Of a stretch of 6,926 bases of DNA, positions 1 through 6,184 are shown piece by piece. The notes under the pieces were generated by a model. That model did no database searches, was not told the origin of the DNA, and saw only the letters and a program-made list of their open reading frames with translations. Both the position numbers and the translations under genes were made by a program. Numbering within the stretch: the first letter of the stretch is position 1; each line of letters begins with the position of its first letter. The DNA comes from an uncultured Candidatus Saccharibacteria bacterium (lineage in GTDB: Bacteria > Patescibacteriota > Saccharimonadia > Saccharimonadales > Saccharimonadaceae). Where the stretch lies: contig CAJZIB010000040.1 in NCBI GenBank assembly GCA_916049555.1, positions 1 to 6,926 of the forward strand, given 5' to 3'.

Positions 1-467
1 GTAAAAACTTTACTGGACATTTTACTGCGTCGTCTTTCATTATTTGTCCTAAAGAAAAAAAGATTCTACTATTAGAACATAAGTCACTAAATAAATTACT
101 ACAGCCTGGTGGCCATATTGAGGAGTACGATAAAACGCCATTAGATGCAGCACTACGCGAGTTAAAAGAAGAGACTGGCCAAAATCCTGATAATTTTACA
201 TATATCCAAGTAGACCCTGAGAACTATTTAGTTCCTTTTAGGGTTGACTCACATCCAATTCCAGAAAATAGTAAAAAACACGAAAGCGCACATATGCACC
301 ATGATTTTGGATACCTTTTTGCGTCAGATAGTATTAAAGAGATTAAGGTTGATCAGAATGAATCAAATGGGTTTCGATGGATCGACCTTGAGGTTTTTTA
401 TGAGCTACCAACTTTTAAGAAAATATCTTCTAAGGTGCAAAACTTCTTAGCAAAATATCATGTATAA
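1..467 (+). CDS. NUDIX hydrolase, 3' part (5' end lies outside the window)
   Basis: The frame is open from base 3 to the TAA at 465-467 and gives 154 visible residues with no start inside. The NUDIX box begins with PGGH at visible residues 35-38 and ends with RELKEETG at 52-59 (bases 105-179); it should bind the divalent metal and the diphosphate of a nucleoside-diphosphate-X substrate. The box is one residue longer than the textbook G-x5-E-x7-REUxEExGU, and Asp43 stands where the first Glu would be. That layout, with an upstream GHFTAS and a later HHDFGYLF and RWIDL, resembles an actinobacterial-type subfamily (GHLTAS...LQxGGHxExxD...). NUDIX hydrolases clean up or recycle nucleotides, but the substrate cannot be read from sequence. 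Hand counts give 30-37% G+C for the first two 60-base lines against 50% at 481-540, so its base use differs from its neighbour. The pilin-like gene follows directly on the same strand. Family assignment is firm; substrate is unknown. Confidence 0.9.
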   Translation, partial: KNFTGHFTASSFIICPKEKKILLLEHKSLNKLLQPGGHIEEYDKTPLDAALRELKEETGQNPDNFTYIQVDPENYLVPFRVDSHPIPENSKKHESAHMHHDFGYLFASDSIKEIKVDQNESNGFRWIDLEVFYELPTFKKISSKVQNFLAKYHV

Positions 468-474
468 TATGAGT
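463..474 (+). promoter_or_regulatory. Possible -10 element of the pilin-like gene (leaderless arrangement)
   Basis: A perfect TATAAT at 463-468 overlaps the NUDIX stop codon and is followed by six bases and then an ATG at 475. A transcript starting at the usual distance would begin on that ATG. No good -35 hexamer is seen 16-18 bases upstream (the region reads roughly AAACTT), and TATAAT is common by chance in AT-rich DNA, so this is tentative. It gains weight because clpC shows the same spacing with a far better promoter. Confidence 0.35.
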
Positions 475-870
475 ATGATGAAAATGAAACGTGAGCGCGG
501 GTTTACGATCCTGGAGCTGGTGGTAGTGATTTTCTTTGCTTCTCTGCTGCTGATTTTATTCTTTTTACAAAAACTAAATCTCGATGCGATGCATCGTGAC
601 GAACAACGCAAGGAGGCGATCAATGCGATGTACTATGCGCTGGAAGAAGGATTCCATGCGAAGAATGGATACTATCCGGAAAATATCTCTGAAGAGAATT
701 TAAAAGTGATGGATCCAAGTCTGTTTACCGACCCAAGTGGTATTAACCTCGGCCAGGAAGATAGCGATTATACCTATGAAGCGGCAAACTGTACGAATGG
801 TAAATGTAAGGAATATACCTTGAAGGCAAGGCTGGAAAAGGAAGATACTTACATCAAGAAAAATCGCTAA
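475..870 (+). CDS. Type IV pilin-like / pseudopilin protein with N-terminal methylation motif
   Basis: A 131-residue protein (136 if started at the ATG at 460). It opens with a short basic leader and a class III prepilin cleavage site: Gly9 | Phe10, with Glu14 at the +5 position, in RERGFTILELVVV. A hydrophobic helix of about 22 residues follows. A prepilin peptidase should cut after Gly9 and methylate Phe10, and the helix would pack in a pilus or pseudopilus core or stay in the membrane. The outer part has the usual 'NGYYP' stretch and a Cys pair (C106 and C111, CTNGKC) that could form a small disulfide loop near the C-terminus. In-frame ATGs occur at 460, 469, 475, 478 and 484; none has a Shine-Dalgarno. 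I chose 475 because it sits six bases after TATAAT. The 460 start would overlap the NUDIX gene by 8 bases. No assembly ATPase or peptidase gene is nearby, so a role in attachment, DNA uptake or secretion cannot be decided. Confidence 0.85.
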   Translation: MMKMKRERGFTILELVVVIFFASLLLILFFLQKLNLDAMHRDEQRKEAINAMYYALEEGFHAKNGYYPENISEENLKVMDPSLFTDPSGINLGQEDSDYTYEAANCTNGKCKEYTLKARLEKEDTYIKKNR

Positions 871-874
871 TATT

Positions 875-905
875 AAAATATCCACTTCATCGAGTGGATA
901 TTTTT
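875..905 (+). terminator. Rho-independent terminator, probably bidirectional
   Basis: An inverted repeat has the core TATCCACT (879-886) pairing with AGTGGATA (893-900) around a six-base loop. It is extended by AAAA (875-878) pairing with TTTT (901-904). It begins five bases after the pilin-like gene stop. On the + strand a T run follows (901-905); on the - strand the same A/T extension gives TTTTAATA. It can therefore end the + strand unit and also catch transcripts leaving clpP from the other side. Confidence 0.8.
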
Positions 906-936
906 ATTGCTCAAGTATTCAGTTTAATCTTGATGA

Positions 937-965
937 CTATTTCGAGTTCCTCGAAATAGGTTTTT
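937..965 (+). terminator. Second rho-independent terminator (+ strand)
   Basis: A perfect 10-bp stem, CTATTTCGAG (937-946) with CTCGAAATAG (950-959), has a three-base loop and is followed by GTTTTT (960-965). The T run lies only on the + strand side, so this acts on + transcripts that escape the first hairpin. In the - direction the hairpin is followed by TCATCAAG, which is not a terminator tail. Confidence 0.7.
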
Positions 966-990
966 AATAATTTAATAATTTAATAATTTA
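963..990. repeat. Short AT-rich tandem repeat, TTTAATAA x 3.5
   Basis: Three full copies of the 8-base unit TTTAATAA (963-970, 971-978, 979-986) and a half copy (987-990) run without mismatch. The repeat starts in the T tail of the second terminator and ends inside the clpP stop codon (988-990). Because 8 is not a multiple of 3, the - strand carries TAA in all three frames just after clpP. Confidence 0.85.
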
Positions 991-1587
991 CTTATCAATC
1001 ACCTGGTCGATGATGCCATATTTCTTGGCCTCTTCGGCAGACATCCAGTTGTCGCGATCCATGTCTTTGATGATTTGATCAACAGATTTACCGGTGTTCT
1101 TAGCCATGATTTCAGCGAGACGCTTCTTCAAGAAGATACCTTCGCGGAGCATAATTTCCTGGTCGGTGATTTTACCTTCAGTGCCAGAACTTGGCTGATG
1201 GATCATGATGCGAGAATTTGGAAGAGCAAAACGTTTACCCTTCGCACCACAGCTTAAGAGCATGGCACCCATAGAGGCCTGAAGACCGATACCAATCGTT
1301 TCAACATCTGGTTCGATATAATTCATGGTATCAATAATGGCGAGGCCGTCGTAAACGGAACCACCAGGGGAGTTAATGTAGAGTTTAATATCTTTCTTTG
1401 GATCTTCATGCGCGAGAAAGAGTAGCTGCGCAATTACGAGATTGGCGGTATGGGCGTTAACATCTTCGCCGAGGAAGATGATGCGGTCGTTCAAGAGACG
1501 GGAATAGATGTCATATGAACGTTCACCACGGTTGGTGGTTTCGATTACGGTTGGGACGAGATAATCATTTGTGAATTGTCTGGTCAT
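988..1587 (-). CDS. clpP: ATP-dependent Clp protease proteolytic subunit ClpP
   Basis: A 199-residue protein of normal ClpP length. It is the cytoplasmic serine peptidase that stacks as two heptameric rings and degrades proteins fed in by an Hsp100 unfoldase, here most likely the ClpC encoded two genes upstream. The catalytic triad is intact: Ser105 in ASMGA, His130 in RIMIHQP, and Asp179 in DRDNWMS, with the same spacing as E. coli Ser97/His122/Asp171. The N-terminal region LVPTVIETTNRGERSYDIYSR and the INSPGGSV oxyanion segment are typical. Residues just before the serine read GLQASMG rather than the commoner GQAASMG. The ATG at 1585-1587 is supported by a strong Shine-Dalgarno. It is the last gene of the clpC operon, 9 bases after the HExxH gene, so its expression should follow the CIRCE-controlled promoter before clpC. 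Confidence 0.98.
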   Translation of the reverse strand: MTRQFTNDYLVPTVIETTNRGERSYDIYSRLLNDRIIFLGEDVNAHTANLVIAQLLFLAHEDPKKDIKLYINSPGGSVYDGLAIIDTMNYIEPDVETIGIGLQASMGAMLLSCGAKGKRFALPNSRIMIHQPSSGTEGKITDQEIMLREGIFLKKRLAEIMAKNTGKSVDQIIKDMDRDNWMSAEEAKKYGIIDQVIDK

Positions 1588-1590
1588 ATT

Positions 1591-1598
1591 ACTCCTTT
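1591..1598 (-). promoter_or_regulatory. Ribosome binding site of clpP
   Basis: On the - strand AAAGGAGT lies three bases before the clpP ATG, and its first bases overlap the TAA stop (1597-1599) of the preceding gene. This is the clearest Shine-Dalgarno in the window. It fixes the clpP start and shows that ribosomes here do use SD pairing for an operon-internal gene, in contrast to the SD-less first genes. Confidence 0.85.
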
Positions 1599-2586
1599 AT
1601 TTATTAATTTTCGTTAAACCTGATTCGGCTTTTGGGATGGAATTCGAGTTAATTTGGTTGATCAGCTGGTTACTATAAAAGACAGTCTGATTATATTTTG
1701 CGATGTCGGCATTGAGGCTTTCGACGTCTTTTTGTAACTCATTATACTCAGTATTCTGGTTACGGATACGATCAATGAGAGTTTGTCTTTGCTGGTAAAA
1801 TTCAGTCTGAGATATAAAATTACCATTGTTAGCATTATTATTAAACTGATTAACATCGAGACTGAGGGCTTGCTGGGAGTTTTGATAGTTCTTCGTGCGA
1901 GTTTCGATAGCTTGTTTCTTTGACTCAATAGACTTTTTGAGCCGCTCAGTTTCATCTTTCAATTTAGTGAAGACGGTATGATACTTTGTATTATATTCAA
2001 CAATACGTTGGCGATCCGTGAAATACCGCTTGTAATAATTTTCAAGAGAAGCGGGGAGGTCAGCAATCTCGGTGCCGAGACGGGAGTGCAACTCGTCTGA
2101 GAATTCAGAGGCCGGATAGGACTGCATGGAGGTACGAAGCTCGGAATCTTGTGGAAGCTGATCATAAACTTGTTTTAGTTCCTTGTCGAGGTCAGCTTTC
2201 TCCCAGAAATAGAGGCGATGATAAGCAGCGTGCAGCATTTCATGTGCAGTTGTCACCTCGCGAACACCAGGAAGGTCCTTGGAATTAACATTGTAGACAT
2301 AGAGACGGTCCTGGTCCTCACGATAACAACCCAAGACGTAGACTTCCTGGCTGTGACTATGGCAACTCTCGTTAAACGCATCTTTTTGCTGAAGCTCAGG
2401 ATGGGTGGCGCGGAGAATCGTGTCGGCACGGCCAGTTAGCTTAATCGAGGAGACGATTTCGGAGAGATCACCCGTGAGGATAAAATCTCTGGCTTTAAAT
2501 TCATCTCGGTATGAATAGGCGAAAAAGAGGATGGCGACGATAACTAGCCAGATGAGAAACGAACCAAACCCTCTTTTCTGCTTCAT
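1597..2586 (-). CDS. Membrane-anchored HExxH putative zinc metallopeptidase with C-terminal coiled coil
   Basis: A 329-residue protein; I recognise motifs but no named family. A basic N-terminus (MKQKRG) and one hydrophobic segment (about residues 9-25) predict a signal anchor with the rest outside the cytoplasm. Residues 112-121 contain HEMLH (His115, Glu116, His119), the zinc-binding and catalytic motif of many metallopeptidases. The third ligand is not certain; Glu165 or His167 in SDELHSRLGTE, or Glu173, are candidates. Cys75 and Cys87 flank a His/Ser-rich segment and could form a disulfide, which fits an outside location. Residues about 195-235 and 265-300 are rich in K, E, Q and N with heptad-like spacing, suggesting coiled coil, separated by an Asn-rich linker (247-255). 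It overlaps the clpC stop by one base (TAATG), so translation is coupled, and it precedes clpP. A role in envelope quality control is inference; a structural, non-catalytic role is possible. Confidence 0.8.
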   Translation of the reverse strand: MKQKRGFGSFLIWLVIVAILFFAYSYRDEFKARDFILTGDLSEIVSSIKLTGRADTILRATHPELQQKDAFNESCHSHSQEVYVLGCYREDQDRLYVYNVNSKDLPGVREVTTAHEMLHAAYHRLYFWEKADLDKELKQVYDQLPQDSELRTSMQSYPASEFSDELHSRLGTEIADLPASLENYYKRYFTDRQRIVEYNTKYHTVFTKLKDETERLKKSIESKKQAIETRTKNYQNSQQALSLDVNQFNNNANNGNFISQTEFYQQRQTLIDRIRNQNTEYNELQKDVESLNADIAKYNQTVFYSNQLINQINSNSIPKAESGLTKINK

Positions 2587-5066
2587 TATTTCTCTTTCTT
2601 CTCAATATCTAGGACAAGCTTGTCGCCTTTTTGGTCGACTACAGCGATCTCACCTTTTTTGATTTGCTCAGAAATGATTGCCTCGGAAAGAATGGATTCA
2701 AGGTAATCCTCGATGGCGCGGCGAAGTGGGCGGGCGCCATTTTTTGGATCGAAGCCTTTTTCAATAAGAAAGTCGGAAGCTTTTTTGGTGAGTTTGAGAC
2801 CGAACGACTTGACGGCGAGACGTTTTTTGAGGTCGGAGATCATATTGTCAAAGATTTGTTCGACCTGCTTTTTGGTAAGAGCATGGAAGACCTCGATGGC
2901 GTCAAGACGGTTGATGAGTTCTGGGCGCATGGACTTCTTGAGAGCCTTCATGGCAGCGTTTTTACTGGCTTCATATTCTTCTTCGACAAATTTGTCGCTC
3001 TTTTTATCTTTAGTGCCAAAGCCAAATTCAGTATCATCATACATCTCATCGGCGCCAAGATTGGAGGTAAGGATAATAACGGTGTTATTAAATTTAATGT
3101 GGTTACCCTGGCCATCTGTTAAGACGCCGTCTTCAAGAATCTGTAGAAGCATATTAAAGACTTCTGGGTGGGCTTTTTCAATTTCGTCAAAGAGGACGAC
3201 AGAATAAGGATGACGACGCACGGCTTCAGTGAGTTTTCCGCCATCATCATAACCAACATAACCAGCAGGTGCACCAACTAGACGAGAGACATTGTGTTTT
3301 TCGCCAAATTCAGACATATCAATCTTGATTAAGGCATTGTTGCCGCCAAAAACCTCACGCGCGATCACTCTAGCGAGCTCGGTCTTGCCAACGCCGGTTG
3401 GACCCATAAAGAGGAAGGAACCGATTGGACGTTTTGGATCACCGATGCCGGAGCGACCACGGCGAATTGCCTTAGCGACAGCTTTAATGGCATCATCTTG
3501 TCCAATAATAGCCTTATCGAGGTGTTTCTCAAGATCGGTTAACATCTTCATTTCGGAGCCATGAACCTTGGAAACTGGAATGCCAGTCTTCAGGCTGATG
3601 GCGGTGGCGAGGTTCTCTTCAGTCAGAACTGGAGCAATATCGTCACTCAGTCCAGCTTTCTCGAGTTTTTCAATTTCTTCATCAATTTTAGCAACGCGAG
3701 TTTTGTAGAGTGCTGCTTTTTCAAAATCTTCCGCTTCGGCAGTTTCCTCAATTTTCTTCTGGAGGTCTTCACGTTCGATTTTTAATTTCTTATATTCACC
3801 GCCACCTTTTTTATCAGCGGCAACCTTTGCAATCGCACTGGCTTCATCGATAACATCAATAACTTTGTCTGGCATAAAACGGTCATTAATGTAGCGTTTC
3901 GACATATTAACGGCAGTTTCAAGAATTTCATCAGGGATGACTACGCCATGATGTTTTTCGTAATGGGATTTGATGCCCTTCAATATTCGTAACACAACAG
4001 TGTCAGATGGTTCTTCGACAATGACGGTCTGGAAACGACGAGAGAGAGCTTTATCCTTCTCAATAGTTTTACGATATTCATCCATAGTTGAGGCACCGAT
4101 AAGGCGAATTTGACCTCGGGCTAGAGCCGGCTTCAAGATATTGGCCGCATCGAGGCTACCCTCACCAGATCCTGCACCGGAGAGGAGGTGAATTTCATCA
4201 ATAAAGAGAATCAGATCCTTGTTGCCAGCGGCTTCGTCAATAATTCCCTTAATACGCTCCTCGAATTCGCCACGGAATTTAGTGCCAGCTACAACAGAAC
4301 TGAGATCGATTTGATAAATTTTCTTGCCGATGAGACTGCCTGGAACTTCATTCTTGGCGATACGCGTAGCAAGACCTTCAACGATGGCGGTTTTACCTAC
4401 ACCAGCCTCACCGATGAGGACTGGGTTTGACTTTGTGCGACGACAAAGCACAGTGATAGTACGTTCAATCTCTTGATCACGACCGATAACAGTATCAAGC
4501 TTACCTTGCTTCGCCATCTCGGTAAGATCTTGACCATACTTGGTTAGCCATTTAAGAGGGGCCTTGCGAGTAAATCCAGCTTTTTTCTGGTCGATTTTAG
4601 CGTCTTCTGCCTGCTTTTCAGTGTACTCCTCAATAGTATTCGTCAGATTATTGAGATCGACTTTAAGGCCTTGCAGAATGAGGCTGGCGCGCGAGTTTGG
4701 CTGACGTAAAAGAGCATAAAGGATATGTTCGGTGCCAATTAATTTAATTCCTTGCTCCTTGGTGAAGTTAGCGGCCATACGAAGTGTAAGGACGGCAGCT
4801 TCGGAAAGTGACATCATGGCCATCTGAGAGCCAGGAACCTCGACGGCGGTGTGATTAATAGTCTTTTCAACCGATTCAAGATTAACATCTTCATCCGCTA
4901 AGAAGCGGGCACCGGTGCTAGTATCCTGAGAAAGGATGCCGAGAAGGAGGTGCTCTGTACTCATGTAACCGTTATTATATCTTTTGGCATAATAATCAGA
5001 TTTTTGGAGTGCAAAACGGGCGTTCTCGGTCAAATTATTCATAATTTCTGTAAAATCATCTTGCAT
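2586..5066 (-). CDS. clpC: Hsp100 AAA+ unfoldase ClpC (Clp protease ATP-binding subunit)
   Basis: An 826-residue class I Clp ATPase with the ClpC layout. The Clp_N domain has two similar halves (about 1-75 and 80-150, with STEHLLLGIL and GTEHILYALL). D1 carries Walker A GEAGVGKT (219-226), Walker B LILFIDEI (285-292) and Arg343/Arg344. A short UVR-like coiled-coil middle domain (about 425-472) marks ClpC rather than ClpB. D2 carries Walker A GPTGVGKT (555-562), Walker B VVLFDEIE (623-630), pore loop GYVG (602-605) and sensor-2 GARPLRR (777-783). Residues 681-683 (FGF) lie where the ClpP-docking [LIV]GF loop is found, so it should dock on the ClpP of this operon. The D1 pore loop reads KFRG where KYRG is usual, a mild change. 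It unfolds substrates with ATP and threads them into ClpP. The ATG at 5064-5066 has no Shine-Dalgarno; a leaderless transcript is predicted from the promoter. Confidence 0.98.
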   Translation of the reverse strand: MQDDFTEIMNNLTENARFALQKSDYYAKRYNNGYMSTEHLLLGILSQDTSTGARFLADEDVNLESVEKTINHTAVEVPGSQMAMMSLSEAAVLTLRMAANFTKEQGIKLIGTEHILYALLRQPNSRASLILQGLKVDLNNLTNTIEEYTEKQAEDAKIDQKKAGFTRKAPLKWLTKYGQDLTEMAKQGKLDTVIGRDQEIERTITVLCRRTKSNPVLIGEAGVGKTAIVEGLATRIAKNEVPGSLIGKKIYQIDLSSVVAGTKFRGEFEERIKGIIDEAAGNKDLILFIDEIHLLSGAGSGEGSLDAANILKPALARGQIRLIGASTMDEYRKTIEKDKALSRRFQTVIVEEPSDTVVLRILKGIKSHYEKHHGVVIPDEILETAVNMSKRYINDRFMPDKVIDVIDEASAIAKVAADKKGGGEYKKLKIEREDLQKKIEETAEAEDFEKAALYKTRVAKIDEEIEKLEKAGLSDDIAPVLTEENLATAISLKTGIPVSKVHGSEMKMLTDLEKHLDKAIIGQDDAIKAVAKAIRRGRSGIGDPKRPIGSFLFMGPTGVGKTELARVIAREVFGGNNALIKIDMSEFGEKHNVSRLVGAPAGYVGYDDGGKLTEAVRRHPYSVVLFDEIEKAHPEVFNMLLQILEDGVLTDGQGNHIKFNNTVIILTSNLGADEMYDDTEFGFGTKDKKSDKFVEEEYEASKNAAMKALKKSMRPELINRLDAIEVFHALTKKQVEQIFDNMISDLKKRLAVKSFGLKLTKKASDFLIEKGFDPKNGARPLRRAIEDYLESILSEAIISEQIKKGEIAVVDQKGDKLVLDIEKKEK

Positions 5067-5100
5067 AGTTCTATTGTAAAGGAAAAACTAGCACTGTCAA
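5067..5100 (-). promoter_or_regulatory. clpC operon promoter (sigma70 type), predicted leaderless start
   Basis: On the - strand a perfect -35 TTGACA (5100-5095), a 16-base spacer and the -10 TACAAT (5078-5073, one mismatch to TATAAT) are followed by six bases (5072-5067) and the clpC ATG. The usual distance from -10 to +1 puts the transcript start on the A of that ATG. The -35 lies inside the CIRCE operator, so bound repressor would exclude RNA polymerase. Confidence 0.85.
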
Positions 5101-5114
5101 GTAGCGAGTGCTAA
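5088..5114 (-). promoter_or_regulatory. CIRCE operator (HrcA repressor binding site)
   Basis: On the - strand TTAGCACTC (5114-5106), nine bases, then CAGTGCTAG (5096-5088). The consensus is TTAGCACTC-N9-GAGTGCTAA: the first arm is perfect, the second differs only at its two end bases, and the spacer is the canonical 9. CIRCE is the site of the heat-shock repressor HrcA, normally found before groE and dnaK. Here it covers the -35 of the clpC promoter and includes the pgk stop codon (5111-5113). HrcA itself is not encoded in this window. Confidence 0.9.
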
Positions 5115-6184
5115 TTTATCGCATCAAGACCGGGGAGTGGGAGACCGAGCAGAAACTCGAGACTGGCGCCACCACCGGTAGAGACTAGCGTAAAATGAAG
5201 TGAGCTAGAGTGTTTTTCAAGAAGTTTTTCAACATAGCCAGCCGTATCTCCACCTAGGATAACAGACTGAGTGGTGTCAGGGTCCTTGAGACCGATAGCT
5301 TCGGCGATTTTTCTTGAAGAGAGATCAAAGCCAGGCTCCTCGGTCTTGCCGGCAGTGCCGTTCCAGATGATAGTTTGGCTTTCTGCGATGAGTGGTAAAA
5401 TTTTTGCTAGCGACAGATCACCGATATCCAATTTATTACCAGATGTATCTTCACGAAAATCTTCCGCGACATAGATTTTTAGATTATCAGAAGAAAAACC
5501 ATCGGCAGCGATTTTACCTACGACGATGATGTGGTCGGCGAGTGGAAGAAAACGATCAATCAGCGGTTGTTTATCGGAGATTTTAGCCCCACCGATAATG
5601 ACTGTGACGGGATGAGCTGGGGATTCGAGGACTTTTTGGAGGTTTCTAATTTCCTTCTCTATGAGAAGACCAGAGACGGTCGGGAGTAAAGTGGGAATTT
5701 TAGATGTAGAAGCATGAGCGCGGTGGATTACTGCAAAACCGTCCTGGACAAAGAGTTCGGAACCAGTATCTTCAACGATTTGCTTGGCAAAATCAAGACT
5801 ATTCCCTTCCTCATCAGGTGAGAAGCGCAAATTTTCAAGGAGAACAACAGAGCCTTTTGGCATGGCCTCAATCTCAGTCTTAACCTCTTGGCCAACCGTT
5901 TCCGGAATAAACTTCACTGGTTGGTTAAGTAGCTTGGAGAGTGCTGTTGCGACAGGAGCGAGAGAAAGGGCCGGGTCGATTTTACCGTCTGGGCGACCGA
6001 GATGAGAGATAATCACTAGACGATTAGGCGACTCTGAGAGGATATATTTTAGAGTTGGAATGGCAGCCTGCAAGCGAAAATCACTTTGCACGTGACCATC
6101 TTTGATTGGAACGTTAAAGTCGGTACGAATTAAGATATTTTTATTTTCAAGTGGAACGTCTTTGATAGTGGTTTTGGTAAACAT
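5111..6184 (-). CDS. pgk: Phosphoglycerate kinase, short divergent form
   Basis: Glycolytic enzyme that transfers phosphate from 1,3-bisphosphoglycerate to ADP. The N-terminal substrate domain is well kept: Arg20, Asp22 and Asn24 in RTDFNVP, Arg37, His61 and Arg64 in SHLGRP, Arg120 in ENLRF, and Arg155 in HRAHAS. The C-terminal domain has GGAKISDK (198-205), WNG (274-276), GGDTA (311-315) and STGGGASLEF (335-344). At 357 residues it is some 30-50 shorter than usual; the missing part lies after the GGAK region, where most PGKs have GGGMAYTFLKA and the following helices, and where this one has GKIAADGF and resumes at VAEDF. The usual WNGPMGVFE is WNGTAGKTEE and NDAFGTAHRAH is QDGFAVIHRAH. I expect an active but lineage-specific enzyme; nucleotide preference could differ. 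It starts 21 bases after the upstream membrane-protein gene and has no Shine-Dalgarno. No terminator is seen before clpC, so readthrough is possible. Confidence 0.93.
   Translation of the reverse strand: MFTKTTIKDVPLENKNILIRTDFNVPIKDGHVQSDFRLQAAIPTLKYILSESPNRLVIISHLGRPDGKIDPALSLAPVATALSKLLNQPVKFIPETVGQEVKTEIEAMPKGSVVLLENLRFSPDEEGNSLDFAKQIVEDTGSELFVQDGFAVIHRAHASTSKIPTLLPTVSGLLIEKEIRNLQKVLESPAHPVTVIIGGAKISDKQPLIDRFLPLADHIIVVGKIAADGFSSDNLKIYVAEDFREDTSGNKLDIGDLSLAKILPLIAESQTIIWNGTAGKTEEPGFDLSSRKIAEAIGLKDPDTTQSVILGGDTAGYVEKLLEKHSSSLHFTLVSTGGGASLEFLLGLPLPGLDAIN

Noticed and set aside
937..959. The 10-bp hairpin as terminator of the clpC-clpP operon
   Set aside because: In the - direction it is followed by TCATCAAG, not a T run. 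The hairpin at 875-905 is the better candidate for - strand termination.
1662..2165. Other-frame - strand open stretches inside the HExxH gene (97 and 68 codons)
   Set aside because: They are out of frame with the HExxH protein, which has a clear signal anchor and metal motif, and they show low-complexity Ser/Ile/Leu composition without a ribosome site.
2631..3207. Two overlapping + strand open frames of about 160 codons inside clpC
   Set aside because: They lie antisense to the highly conserved D2 domain of ClpC, have no family-like motifs or start signals, and are best explained by codon bias of the real gene.
2586..5066. Alternative genetic code (UGA = Gly) as in Gracilibacteria
   Set aside because: ClpC, PGK and ClpP are intact under the standard code, and the glycines checked (for example in Walker A) are GGN codons.
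2586..5066. ClpB or ClpA instead of ClpC
   Set aside because: The middle domain is the short UVR-like ClpC form, not the long ClpB coiled coil. An FGF loop for ClpP docking is present, which ClpB lacks, and ClpA lacks the middle domain.
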